From: Sphingomonas jatrophae
GTDB lineage: Bacteria > Pseudomonadota > Alphaproteobacteria > Sphingomonadales > Sphingomonadaceae
Length of the DNA: 64,000 nucleotides
Assembly (NCBI RefSeq): GCF_900113315.1
Contig: NZ_FOZG01000002.1
Location: 806,001 to 870,000, forward strand
Reading direction: 5' to 3'
Shown here: in pieces, positions 44,467-52,837 of the stretch
How positions within the stretch are numbered: position 1 is the stretch's first letter
Layout: the number at the start of each line of letters is the position of its first letter
The notes under the pieces: generated by a model
The model's input: the letters and a program-made list of their open reading frames with translations, nothing else
Database searches by the model: none
What the model was told of the DNA's origin: nothing
Position numbers and translations under genes: made by a program

Positions 44467-45975
44467 TCAGTTGGTCGGTGCGCGCCGCCGATAGCTGAGC
44501 GCCTCGGCGACATGGACGCGCCCGACCGACTCGGCCCCCGCCAGATCCGCCAACGTCCGCGAGACGCGCAGCACGCGGTGATAGCCGCGCGCTGACAGCC
44601 GCAATTTCTCCGCCGCCTGCGCCAGCAGCAGCCGGCCGGGCTCGTCCGGCGTCGCCACCGTATCGAGCAGGGGGCCGTCCGCCTCGGCATTGGTGCGCAC
44701 GCTTTCCCCCGCATAGCGCTCCGTCTGCACCGCGCGCGCGGCGGCGACGCGGGCGGCGACCTCGGCCGACCCTTCTGCCGGCGGCGGTAGCGCGAGATCG
44801 GCGGCGGAGACGGCGGCGACCTCGACATGCAGGTCGATCCGGTCGAGCAGCGGGCCCGACACCTTGGCCTGATAATCCGCCGCGCATTTCGGCGCGCGTG
44901 CGCAGGCGAGTGCGGGATCGCCCAGATGGCCGCAGCGGCAGGGGTTCATCGCCGCGATCAACTGAACCCGCGCAGGAAAGGTGACGTGCGCATTGGCCCG
45001 CGCAACCGAGACGCGCCCCGTCTCCAGCGGCTGGCGCAGCGAATCGAGCACCGCGCGCTGGAACTCGGGCAGCTCGTCGAGAAACAGGACGCCGAGATGC
45101 GCGAGGCTGACCTCGCCCGGCTTCACGCGCAGGCCGCCGCCGACCAGAGCCGCCATCGATGCGGAGTGATGCGGCGTGCGGAACGGGCGCGCGCGGCTGA
45201 TCCGCCCGCCCTCCAGCAGCCCCGCGACGCTGGCGATCATCGACACCTCCAGCGCCTCGGCGGGGGTGAGCGGCGGCAGGATGCCCGGCAGGCACGCGGC
45301 CATCAGCGACTTGCCGGCGCCGGGCGGCCCGCTCATCAACAGGTTGTGGCCGCCGGCCGCGGCGATCTCCAGCGCGCGCTTGGCGGTTTCCTGGCCCTTG
45401 ACCTGGCGCAGATCGGGCCCGGCGGGCGCCGCCGCCGCCTCGCCCGCGGGGGCCGGCGGCAGCAGGGTGTCGCCCTTGAGGTGCTGGAGCAGGCCCATCA
45501 GGTCGGCGGCGGGGACGACCTCGATCCCGCTCGCCCACGCGGCTTCGGGCCCTTGCGTCGCGGGGCAGATCAGGCCGAGCCCGCGCTCTGCGGCATGCAG
45601 CGCGGCAAGCAGCACGCCGGGCGCCGCCTGCACCCGCCCGTCGAGCGCGAGTTCGCCGACGACGAGATAGTCGGCCAGCGCCTCCGCATCGACCACGCCC
45701 ATTGCGGCCAGCAGGCCGAGCGCCACGGCGAGATCGTAATGCGATCCCTCCTTGGGCAGATCGGCGGGAGAAAGGTTCACGGTGATGCGCTTGGGCGGCA
45801 GCGCGAGCCCGATGGCGGAGAGCGCGGCGCGCACCCGCTCGCGGCTCTCGCCCACCGCCTTGTCGGCCAGACCCACCATGACGAAGGCGGGCAGGCCGGC
45901 GGCGACATGCACCTGCACCTCGACGCTCCGCGCCTCCAGCCCGAGGAACGCCACCGTCGAGACGTGCGCGACCAT
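44467..45975 (-). CDS. comM: YifB/ComM-family AAA ATPase (Mg-chelatase-like)
   Basis: A 502-residue protein with an N-terminal Lon-type S5 fold (STVAFLGLEARSVEVQVHVAAG), a central Mg-chelatase AAA module with Walker A GPPGAGKSLMA and Walker B LFLDELPEF, and a C-terminal Mg_chelatase_C domain (YHRVLRVSRTLADLAG). A zinc-type insert CRCGHLGDPALACARAP is seen after the MNPC motif. ComM homologues act as branch-migration helicases in natural transformation. Length is normal. Confidence 0.94.
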   Translation of the reverse strand: MVAHVSTVAFLGLEARSVEVQVHVAAGLPAFVMVGLADKAVGESRERVRAALSAIGLALPPKRITVNLSPADLPKEGSHYDLAVALGLLAAMGVVDAEALADYLVVGELALDGRVQAAPGVLLAALHAAERGLGLICPATQGPEAAWASGIEVVPAADLMGLLQHLKGDTLLPPAPAGEAAAAPAGPDLRQVKGQETAKRALEIAAAGGHNLLMSGPPGAGKSLMAACLPGILPPLTPAEALEVSMIASVAGLLEGGRISRARPFRTPHHSASMAALVGGGLRVKPGEVSLAHLGVLFLDELPEFQRAVLDSLRQPLETGRVSVARANAHVTFPARVQLIAAMNPCRCGHLGDPALACARAPKCAADYQAKVSGPLLDRIDLHVEVAAVSAADLALPPPAEGSAEVAARVAAARAVQTERYAGESVRTNAEADGPLLDTVATPDEPGRLLLAQAAEKLRLSARGYHRVLRVSRTLADLAGAESVGRVHVAEALSYRRRAPTN

Positions 45976-46040
45976 GTTCGTGTTATGCCCCCTGCCCCGC
46001 CGCGGTGCTTAGGGGCTCGGAGGCGCGACGGGAAGCCCGA

Positions 46041-46691
46041 TCAGGCGGCGCCGCGGGTCAGCGCCTCGCGCAGGCGGGCGTCGGGGCGCGGCGCGGTGCC
46101 GCGCTTCACCAGCCCCGCCTCCAGCCGCGCGAGCAGGCCGGCGGCGCTGTCGGGCAGCGGATCGGCGGCGGGCTCGACGAACGGCTTGTCGAGCAGCAGT
46201 TCGGACGCGTCGATCGTGACGGGCGCCAGCTGGCGGCGATCCTCGCGCCACGGAATGACGGGGGCCTCGTCGAGCGGCGCGCCGAGATCCTGCGCGGCGA
46301 AGATCGGGCGGCGCGGCGGCGCATCGGGATGCGCATCGGCGCGGCGCAGCGTGGGCGCCTCGTCGATGGGCATGGCGACGGTTGCGGCCGGTGCCGCGGC
46401 GGGTGCGGGGCGCGGGCGCTCGATCCACCAGAACAGCGCCCACACGGCGCCGCCGCCCGCCAGCGCGGCGGCGAGCATCACCAGCGTGCGCGCGGTGCGG
46501 CCGAGCGGCGGTTCCGCCGCACCCAGCAGATCGGGCAGGCCGCTTGCCACCACGGCGCTCTCCAGCCGCCAGTTGGGCATGGCGTAGAGCGCGAAGGCGA
46601 GCGCCGCGGCGAAGGCACCGGCCATGATCGGCCCCAGCGGCAGGCGATCCAGCGCGCGCATCATGCCGTTTCTCATCACATCAGCCCCCAT
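46041..46691 (-). CDS. unknown two-helix membrane protein coupled to exosortase-A glycosyltransferase
   Basis: A 216-residue protein, not recognised. Membrane segments at about residues 17-37 and 67-89 (TLVMLAAALAGGGAVWALFWW) are followed by a soluble Ala/Pro/Asp-rich tail with repeated short motifs (APTLRRADAHPDAPPRRPIFAAQDLGAPLDEAPVIPWREDRRQ). Its ATG shares one base with the glycosyltransferase stop (TGATG), so it is probably translated with it; ATG at 46676 is an alternative. By context it may belong to the exosortase-A envelope pathway, but no motif supports this. Confidence 0.6.
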   Translation of the reverse strand: MGADVMRNGMMRALDRLPLGPIMAGAFAAALAFALYAMPNWRLESAVVASGLPDLLGAAEPPLGRTARTLVMLAAALAGGGAVWALFWWIERPRPAPAAAPAATVAMPIDEAPTLRRADAHPDAPPRRPIFAAQDLGAPLDEAPVIPWREDRRQLAPVTIDASELLLDKPFVEPAADPLPDSAAGLLARLEAGLVKRGTAPRPDARLREALTRGAA

Positions 46692-47896
46692 CACAAGGTC
46701 TTGCCCGTCAGTCGGCCATAAACCGGCGCATAGCGCGCAATGTTCGACGCCCAGTCCCGATCCCGCTCGACGAACGCGCGGGCGTCGGCGCGGCGGCGAT
46801 CCCACCCGCCGCGATCGGCCAGCAAAGCGGCGAGCGCGGCGGCGAGGGCCGGCGGATCGTCCGGCGGGAACAAGGTGCCCGTTACATTATGCTCGATCAA
46901 CTCGCGGTGTCCGCCCACGTCCGACGCGGCGACCAGCCGGCGCTGCGCCATCGCCTCCAGCGGCTTGAGCGGCGTCACCAGCTCGGTCAGCCGCATCGCC
47001 TTGCGCGGGTAAGCGAGCAGGTCGATCAGGCCGTAATAGCGCTCCACCTCCTGGTGCGGCACGCGGCCGACGAAGACGATGCGATCGGCAACCGGCGAGG
47101 CGGTCGCCTGTGCGTGGAGCGCGCGCTCCATCGGACCGCCGCCGACCAGCAGCAGCTTGGCCCGCGGGCGCGCGGCGATCAGCGCGGGCATGGCGGCGAT
47201 CAGATCGTCCAGTCCTTCATAATCGTAGAAGGAGCCGACGAAGCCGACCACCTCGGCCTCCGCCAGCCCCAGGGACTCGGCCAGCGCTTGGTCGGCCGGC
47301 GGCGGATCGCCGAACAGCGACAGGTCGACGCCATTTGGCGAGACGACGATCTTGCCCGGATCGACGCCGCGCGCGACCAGATCGGCGCGCAGGCCCTCGC
47401 AGATCACCGCCACCGCATCGGCGCGCTTGGCGGCATAGGTTTCCAGCATGCGCGTCGCCCGGTAGCGCGCCGAGCCTTCGCGATCGGTGCCGTTGCCGAC
47501 CGCCGCATCCTCCCAGAAGGCGCGGATCTCGTAGACGAGCGGCAGCTTGCGGCGCCTGGCGATCCGCATCGCGGCAAGTGCGGTCAGCACCGGCGAATGG
47601 GCGTGCAGCTGATCCGGCTGCCATTGGTCGATCACCTGATCCAGCCGCCGCGCCAGCGCCTCGATCTCGCGCCATTCGCGAATCGGGCTGGGGCTCGGCG
47701 GGCACGGCGCGGTGCGGAAGAAGCGCAGGCCGTCGACCATCTCCTCCGCCGCGCCGGTCGGATCGGGCTGGCGGCAGCTGCTGAGCCCCGCCACCTCCCA
47801 GCCGCGTGCCGCCTGCGCCTTCAGGATCGCACGCGTGCGGAAGGTATATCCGCTATGCGCGGGCAGCGAATGATCGAGGACGTGGAGAATCCGCAT
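46691..47896 (-). CDS. GT4 glycosyltransferase, exosortase-A (PEP-CTERM) associated
   Basis: A 401-residue glycosyltransferase family 4 enzyme with GT-B fold. N-terminal MRILHVLDHSLPAHSGYTFRTRAILKAQ is characteristic of the subgroup linked to exosortase-A clusters; the C-terminal donor domain has VVGFVGSFYDYEGLDDLI, LLLVGGGPM and the E-x7-E motif region TPLKPLEAMAQRRLVAASD. It probably adds sugars to exopolysaccharide in the cytoplasm. It faces away from the O-glycosylation ligase operon, with about 80 bp between. Exosortase itself is not in the window. Confidence 0.88.
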   Translation of the reverse strand: MRILHVLDHSLPAHSGYTFRTRAILKAQAARGWEVAGLSSCRQPDPTGAAEEMVDGLRFFRTAPCPPSPSPIREWREIEALARRLDQVIDQWQPDQLHAHSPVLTALAAMRIARRRKLPLVYEIRAFWEDAAVGNGTDREGSARYRATRMLETYAAKRADAVAVICEGLRADLVARGVDPGKIVVSPNGVDLSLFGDPPPADQALAESLGLAEAEVVGFVGSFYDYEGLDDLIAAMPALIAARPRAKLLLVGGGPMERALHAQATASPVADRIVFVGRVPHQEVERYYGLIDLLAYPRKAMRLTELVTPLKPLEAMAQRRLVAASDVGGHRELIEHNVTGTLFPPDDPPALAAALAALLADRGGWDRRRADARAFVERDRDWASNIARYAPVYGRLTGKTL

Positions 47897-47922
47897 GAGG
47901 CAGCTCTATGAAGGCGCGCTGC

Positions 47923-47937
47923 TTAACGCGACGTCAA
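47923..47937. promoter_or_regulatory. candidate CtrA box between exosortase-A glycan genes
   Basis: TTAA-N7-TCAA, one mismatch from the CtrA consensus, lies between the divergent glycosyltransferase (start 47896) and the microprotein/ligase pair (start 47979), so it could serve either direction. Confidence 0.4.
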
Positions 47938-47978
47938 CTCGGGCGCGTCTAGGCGGCGACCATGACGGGGGCTGAGCG

Positions 47979-48077
47979 ATGATCGATACATTCTCGCTGG
48001 CGCTCAGCCACGCCTTGCTCGCGATCCTGGCATGGCGGCTTCTGCGCCGCCCCGATCTCGACCGCGAGGAGCCCTGA
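47979..48077 (+). CDS. 32-residue membrane microprotein ahead of the O-glycosylation ligase
   Basis: A short open frame: ATG at 47979, 32 codons and TGA. The product is one membrane helix (FSLALSHALLAILAWRLL, about residues 5-22) followed by RRPDLDREEP, an arrangement with a charged cytoplasmic tail. A G-rich ribosome-binding stretch (ACGGGGG) stands before the ATG. Only three bases separate its stop from the ATG of the ligase, and GAGGAG inside its last codons serves as the ligase's ribosome-binding site. Tight packing and GC-rich third positions support a real gene; homology is unknown. Confidence 0.6.
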   Translation: MIDTFSLALSHALLAILAWRLLRRPDLDREEP

Positions 48078-48080
48078 TCG

Positions 48081-49457
48081 ATGCGCGATCTCGCCCTCGT
48101 CGGCTTCCTGCTCATGCTGTTCGGCCTGGGCTTCCGCCGGCCGTTCCTCTTCGTCATCGCCTATGTTTATATCGACATCGTCTCGCCGCAGCGATTGACC
48201 TACTTCCTGCTCAACGCGGTGCCCGTGTCGCTCATCGCGGCGGCGCTGGCGGTCGGCGGCTGGGCGGTGAGCGACGACAAGAGCGGTACGCGGTTCAGCA
48301 TGCGGCAGGTGCTGCTGGTGCTGCTGCTCGCCTGGTGCAGCTGGACGACGATCAACGCCGACCTGCCCGATGCCGCACCCGAAAAGTGGGAGTGGGTGTG
48401 GAAGGCGCTGGCCTTCGCCATCTTCCTGCCGCTGACGCTGCGCACCCGCGTGCGGATGGAGGGGCTGGCGCTGGCGATGGTCTTCTCCGCCTCGTCGATC
48501 ATCGTCGTCGGCGGCGTGAAGACGCTGGCGTCGGGCGGCGGCTACGGCTCGCTCAACCTGATGGTCGACAATAATAGCGGCCTCTACGAAGGATCGATCA
48601 TCTCGGCGGTGGCGGTCGCGATCATCCCGCTGATCCTGTGGCTGGCGCGCTACGGCACGATCTTCCCGCCGGACTGGCGCGTGCGCACCTATGCCGGCGC
48701 GCTGATCTTCTCCTGCCTGCTGATCCCCGTCGGCACGCAGGCGCGCACCGGTCTGATCTGCATCGGCCTGCTTGCCGTATTGATGCTGCGCTCGGTCAAG
48801 CGGCGGGTGCTGTACCTGATGCTGCTGGGCGCGGGCGGAATGATCGCGCTGCAATTCCTGCCCGCCGCCTGGTTCAGCCGGATGGACACGATCGCCGGCT
48901 ACCAGTCAGACCAGTCCGCCTCGACACGCCTCGCCGTGTGGGCATGGACGTGGGACTATGTGAAGGAAAACCCGATGGGCGGCGGGTTCGAGGTGTATCG
49001 TCAGAACAAGCTGAAGATCGATCAGGTCGCGACCGAGAAGGTCGGCGGCACCTCGACCACCAGTGCGCGCACCACCTATGATGCCGGCCGCGCCTTCCAC
49101 TCCAGCTATTTCGAGATGCTGGGCGAGCAGGGTTTCCCCGGCTTCCTGCTGTGGATCGCACTGCACGTAGCGGGCATGTTCCGGATGGAGGTGCTGCGCC
49201 GCCGCTATGCCCGGGCGGGGCCCGAAGATGCTTGGATCGCCCCGCTCGCCACCGCGCTGCAGCACGGGCACCTCATCTATCTCGTCGGTGGCGCATTCGT
49301 CGGCATCGCCTTCCAGCCGTTCGTCTACATGCTGGTCGCGCTGGAGATCGGCTTCGACAATTACTGCCGGCGGCGCGGCACGGCCGCGGCAAAGGTCGGC
49401 TGGGGCCGGCCGGCGGCGGCGCCGTTCGGCGCGCCGCCCGTACCGTCCTCGTCCTGA
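48081..49457 (+). CDS. putative O-glycosylation ligase, exosortase-A associated
   Basis: A 458-residue membrane protein of the exosortase-A-associated O-glycosylation ligase type. Roughly eleven hydrophobic segments run through it. The N-terminus (MRDLALVGFLLMLFGLGFRRPF) and the internal VDNNSGLYEGSIISAVAVAI are typical, and the Wzy/WaaL-like region GTQARTGLICIG leads to a large periplasmic loop with FHSSYFEMLGEQGFPGF, holding the conserved His and Glu. It may transfer lipid-linked glycan to a protein or lipid acceptor in the periplasm. It follows the microprotein by three bases. Confidence 0.87.
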   Translation: MRDLALVGFLLMLFGLGFRRPFLFVIAYVYIDIVSPQRLTYFLLNAVPVSLIAAALAVGGWAVSDDKSGTRFSMRQVLLVLLLAWCSWTTINADLPDAAPEKWEWVWKALAFAIFLPLTLRTRVRMEGLALAMVFSASSIIVVGGVKTLASGGGYGSLNLMVDNNSGLYEGSIISAVAVAIIPLILWLARYGTIFPPDWRVRTYAGALIFSCLLIPVGTQARTGLICIGLLAVLMLRSVKRRVLYLMLLGAGGMIALQFLPAAWFSRMDTIAGYQSDQSASTRLAVWAWTWDYVKENPMGGGFEVYRQNKLKIDQVATEKVGGTSTTSARTTYDAGRAFHSSYFEMLGEQGFPGFLLWIALHVAGMFRMEVLRRRYARAGPEDAWIAPLATALQHGHLIYLVGGAFVGIAFQPFVYMLVALEIGFDNYCRRRGTAAAKVGWGRPAAAPFGAPPVPSSS

Positions 49458-49472
49458 GCCGGTCGAGGCGGC

Positions 49473-50024
49473 TCAGTCCTCCTCGACGCCCTGCTCGATC
49501 AGGCGAATGAGCGCCTCGTTGAAGGCGGGCACGTCGTCCGGCTTGCGGCTGGTGATGATGTTGCCATCCACCACCACCTGCTCGTCCTCCCACTCGCCGC
49601 CCGCATTTTCGAGATCGGTGCGCAGCGACGGCCAGCTCGTCACCGTCCGATCCTCGACCATGTCCGCCTCGACCAGCAGCCACGGCCCATGGCAGATCGC
49701 CGCCACCGGCTTGCCCGCATCGTCGAACGCCTGGACCAGCGCGACCGTCGCCTCGTCGGTGCGCAGCTTGTCGGGATTGGCGACCCCGCCGGGGATGACC
49801 AGCGCATCATAATCGTCGGCATCGACATCCGCGATCAGCGTGTCGGGCGTGATCGTCCTGCCCTTCTCGTCATGCACCATGCCCTGGATCGGATCGGTCC
49901 TGAGGCTGGCAAGGGTGACGTCCGCCCCCGCCTCGCGCAGCCGTTCGAGCGGGCCGAACAGCTCGGCCTGCTCGAACCCGTCGGTAGCGATGATGAGGAC
50001 GCGCGCGTCGGCGATGGCGGGCAT
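49473..50024 (-). CDS. DJ-1/PfpI-family protein
   Basis: A 183-residue class-I glutamine amidotransferase-like protein of the PfpI type. The nucleophile Cys111 sits in the elbow AAICHGPW, a Glu near residue 18-21 (DGFEQAELFGP) is the usual partner, and ALVIPGG precedes it. Members are called proteases, deglycases or chaperones; the exact role is debated. The ATG at 50024 is preferred to the longer frame. A motif close to the EcfG general-stress promoter (GGAAC-N17-GGTT) lies 40-60 bp upstream. Confidence 0.92.
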   Translation of the reverse strand: MPAIADARVLIIATDGFEQAELFGPLERLREAGADVTLASLRTDPIQGMVHDEKGRTITPDTLIADVDADDYDALVIPGGVANPDKLRTDEATVALVQAFDDAGKPVAAICHGPWLLVEADMVEDRTVTSWPSLRTDLENAGGEWEDEQVVVDGNIITSRKPDDVPAFNEALIRLIEQGVEED

Positions 50025-50096
50025 GGGATTAACCTTTCGGGCGCTGGAAGAAGGCCGCATAACCCGCAGCCGACAGGCGCCGTTCCGTGAGCCACC

Positions 50097-50122
50097 GGAA
50101 CGAAACGGTGAGGCGTGCCGTT
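50097..50122 (+). promoter_or_regulatory. EcfG-type general stress promoter for topoisomerase IB
   Basis: GGAAC at 50097-50101 and CGTT at 50119-50122 with a 17-bp spacer match the alphaproteobacterial EcfG consensus exactly. It lies 38 bp before the GTG start of the topoisomerase gene. On the other strand GGAAC-N17-GGTT (50086 down to 50061) gives a one-mismatch counterpart facing the DJ-1/PfpI gene. Confidence 0.7.
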
Positions 50123-50160
50123 CATCCGTCAGCCCTGCCGCAATCACCTAAGGACCGCGC

Positions 50161-51177
50161 GTGCCGCCGTCGCTCAGCTTCTCCGATCCCGCCGAGCCCG
50201 GCATCACCCGCCGCCTGATCCGCGGCAAGTGGGGCTATTTCGATGCAGGCGGTGAGCGGATCACCGACCGGGACGAGATCGACCGGCTGAACAAGATCGC
50301 GCTGCCGCCCGCCTATCGCGACGCGTGGTTCTGCCCCGATCCGCATGGACACATCCAGGCGATCGGCTGGGACGAGAAGGGGCGGAAGCAGTATCGCTAT
50401 CACCTCGGCTTCCGCGAGGCGCAGGAAGCCGCGAAATATGAGCGGACCGCCGATTTCGGCGACGCGCTACCGAAGCTGCGCCAGCGCGTCGACTGCGATC
50501 TGTCGCGCCGCGCGCTCGGCCGCGACACGGTGGTCGCCGCGATCGTCCGCCTGCTCGATCTCGGTCGCGTCCGCGTTGGCAACGATGCTTATGCCAAGGC
50601 GAACAAGAGCTTCGGCGCAACGACGCTGCGCGATCGGCATGCCAAATTCTCGAAGGGACGGCTGCACCTCGAATATCTCGGCAAGTCGGGCAAGACGCAG
50701 CGGATCACGGTGGAGGACCGGCGTCTCGCCACCATCGTCAAGCGTTGCCAGGATCTGCCGGGCCAGCGCCTGTTCCAATATGTCGACGGTGACGGGCATC
50801 GCCACGCCGTCGGCTCGGTCGACGTGAACGATTATATCCGCGACGCGACGGGCACGGATTTCACCGCCAAGCATTTCCGCACCTGGGGGGCCTCGGTCAT
50901 CGCTTTCGAGACCCTGCTCGCCTCGGGCGATACCAGCTGCTCGCTCAAGGCCATGCTGGAGCCTGTCGCACAGGCGCTGGGCAACACGCCCGCCATCGCG
51001 CGCAAATCCTATGTTCACCCGGCGCTGATCGAACTGACCCGCCAGGGCGCCTGCATCGGCGGGCTCAAGCTGCCGCGGGCCACGCGCTGGATGCGTCCGG
51101 CCGAGCGCGGGCTGATCGGCTTCCTCCGCGAGGTGGCTGCCGAAAAGGCCGCGGAAGCGGAGCGGAAGGCGGCCTGA
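50161..51177 (+). CDS. type IB DNA topoisomerase (poxvirus-like)
   Basis: A 338-residue topoisomerase IB. Catalytic residues are seen in the family order: Arg in LGRVRVGNDAYAKAN, a Lys in LEYLGKSGKTQRITVED, Arg in KHFRTWGASV, and the nucleophilic Tyr in IARKSYVHPALIE. It relaxes supercoils through a 3'-phosphotyrosine link. GTG at 50161 follows AAGGA at 7 nt. Bacterial topoisomerase IB genes commonly belong to the general stress response in this lineage, consistent with the EcfG promoter. The MscS gene begins one base after its stop. Confidence 0.93.
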   Translation: MPPSLSFSDPAEPGITRRLIRGKWGYFDAGGERITDRDEIDRLNKIALPPAYRDAWFCPDPHGHIQAIGWDEKGRKQYRYHLGFREAQEAAKYERTADFGDALPKLRQRVDCDLSRRALGRDTVVAAIVRLLDLGRVRVGNDAYAKANKSFGATTLRDRHAKFSKGRLHLEYLGKSGKTQRITVEDRRLATIVKRCQDLPGQRLFQYVDGDGHRHAVGSVDVNDYIRDATGTDFTAKHFRTWGASVIAFETLLASGDTSCSLKAMLEPVAQALGNTPAIARKSYVHPALIELTRQGACIGGLKLPRATRWMRPAERGLIGFLREVAAEKAAEAERKAA

Positions 51178-51178
51178 C

Positions 51179-52360
51179 ATGACGAGCAATGCCAATGCCA
51201 CGGCCCCCGCCGTGCGCCCCAGCGAGCGCGTCGCCAGTCTGGCGGGGGATATCCGCGATTTGTGGGACCAGAGCGTCGACTGGTTCCTGACCCATTATCT
51301 CCAGATCGGCATCGCGCTGGCAGCAGGCGTCGCCATCGTCGCCGCGCTCTACGGGCTGCGCATGATCGGCGCGCGGCTGTGCCGCGAACCGGGCTACACG
51401 CATTGGCGAACGATCATCGGCCGCGCCGTTTCCCGCACGCATCTGTGGTTCATGGTCGCGCTGGCCGCCGCGATGGTGTCCGGCATCGCGCAGCCGCCCG
51501 CGGGCGTGCAGCAGGTGATCCAGGCCGCCTTCACCATCGCCGCGGCCTTCCAGGCGGCGATCTGGGCGCGCGAGATCGTGCTGGGTGCAGTGGAGCATCG
51601 TGCGGGTGGCGATACCGAGCATGGCCGGCTCGGCTCCGCCATGGGCATCATCCGCCTGCTGGTGACGTTCGGCCTGTTCGCCATCGCCATCGTGCTGGTG
51701 CTCGACAATCTGGGCGTCAACGTCACCGGCCTGATTGCGGGTCTCGGCATCGGCGGCATCGCCATCGGCCTCGCCGCGCAGGGCATCTTCGCGGACCTGT
51801 TCGCGGCGCTGGCGATCATCTTCGACAAGCCGTTCCGCCGCGGCGATTCGGTGCGGTGGGACGGGACCAACGGCTCGGTCGAATCGATCGGCCTCAAGTC
51901 CACGCGCGTCCGCTCGATCACGGGCGAGCAGATCATCATCTCGAACAAGAACCTGCTCGACAAGGAACTGCACAACCTCGCCAATCTCGACCGGCGACGG
52001 ATGAGCTTCGTGCTGAGCCTCACCTACGAGACGCCGGTCGACGTGCTGGAGCGCGTGCCCGCGATGATCCGCGAGATCATCGAGGCGCAGGACAAGTGCA
52101 AGCTGGTGCGCTGCGGCCTCACCGCCTTTGCCGGCTCCTCGGTCGACTTCGAGGTGCAGTTCGACGTGATGAGCCAGATCTACGACGAGGTCTACAATGC
52201 GCGCAGTGCCGTGGGCCTCGCGATCATGCGCCGGTTCAACGAGGAGGGGATCCCCTTCGCCTATCCGACGCAGACCAACTATACCGCCGCGCCGGACGGC
52301 ACGATCGTCAACCCCGTTCCGGACACGTCGTCCGGGGTAAGCGCCGGTCAGGCAGCCTGA
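51179..52360 (+). CDS. MscS-family mechanosensitive channel
   Basis: A 393-residue channel protein. Hydrophobic segments lie at about residues 38-60, 80-105 and 155-180; the pore helix follows (TGLIAGLGIGGIAIGLAAQGIFADLFAAL), then the beta domain starting FDKPFRRGDSVRW and the C-terminal alpha/beta domain. It opens under membrane tension to release solutes. It begins one base after the topoisomerase stop, suggesting cotranscription under stress control. Its last 13 bases overlap the end of the convergent unknown gene. Confidence 0.92.
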   Translation: MTSNANATAPAVRPSERVASLAGDIRDLWDQSVDWFLTHYLQIGIALAAGVAIVAALYGLRMIGARLCREPGYTHWRTIIGRAVSRTHLWFMVALAAAMVSGIAQPPAGVQQVIQAAFTIAAAFQAAIWAREIVLGAVEHRAGGDTEHGRLGSAMGIIRLLVTFGLFAIAIVLVLDNLGVNVTGLIAGLGIGGIAIGLAAQGIFADLFAALAIIFDKPFRRGDSVRWDGTNGSVESIGLKSTRVRSITGEQIIISNKNLLDKELHNLANLDRRRMSFVLSLTYETPVDVLERVPAMIREIIEAQDKCKLVRCGLTAFAGSSVDFEVQFDVMSQIYDEVYNARSAVGLAIMRRFNEEGIPFAYPTQTNYTAAPDGTIVNPVPDTSSGVSAGQAA

Positions 52361-52833
52361 CGGTCCAGCCCCATCCGCGCGACGGCGGCGAGCCACGCAT
52401 CCATCGTGAACCCCTGGCGATATTCGGCCTGCATCTCGGGGGTCAGCACCTCGATCATCAGGCAGCCTTCGACCCAGAGCTCGATCACGCCGAACACACC
52501 GTCCCGCTTGCGATATTTGGCGGGCCAGCCCTCGCGCGCGGCGATCGCCATCACCTCGGCCTCGTTTCTGTCGACGCCCAGCGCGAAATGCGTGGCGCAG
52601 TGACGCGAGGTCGGCGCGATCACGCCATGCGCATCGGCATCGCCCGGCGTCTCGTGCAGCTGCGTGCCGCGCGGATATACCTCGACCGCGCTGTTGTGCG
52701 CGTCGGGCGCGAGCGCGAGCCAGCTGCCGGGCGTCACCGGCGGGAACGGCGTCGCCACGCCGCCCATCAGCTCGGCCAGCACCTGCGCGACGCGCTGCGG
52801 CACGTCCGCCTCGATCGATAGATGGTAGATCAT
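52348..52833 (-). CDS. unknown protein, possible VOC-like fold
   Basis: A 161-residue soluble protein without a firm family. MIYHLSIEADVPQRVAQVLAEL at the start and CATHFALGVDRNEAEVMAIAAREGW ... ELWVEGCLMIEVL near the end suggest two beta-alpha-beta halves as in vicinal-oxygen-chelate proteins, with His4, His95-region and Glu residues as possible metal ligands. This is only an impression. The ribosome-binding site (AGGGGAG) is buried in a strong hairpin at 52838-52885. The 3' end overlaps the mscS gene by 13 bp, tail to tail. Confidence 0.7.
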   Translation of the reverse strand: MIYHLSIEADVPQRVAQVLAELMGGVATPFPPVTPGSWLALAPDAHNSAVEVYPRGTQLHETPGDADAHGVIAPTSRHCATHFALGVDRNEAEVMAIAAREGWPAKYRKRDGVFGVIELWVEGCLMIEVLTPEMQAEYRQGFTMDAWLAAVARMGLDRQAA

Positions 52834-52837
52834 GAAA

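Noticed and set aside
46041-49457. A full exosortase-A locus
   Set aside because: Only the associated glycosyltransferase and ligase are present; no exosortase, PEP-CTERM protein or PrsK/PrsR genes were found.
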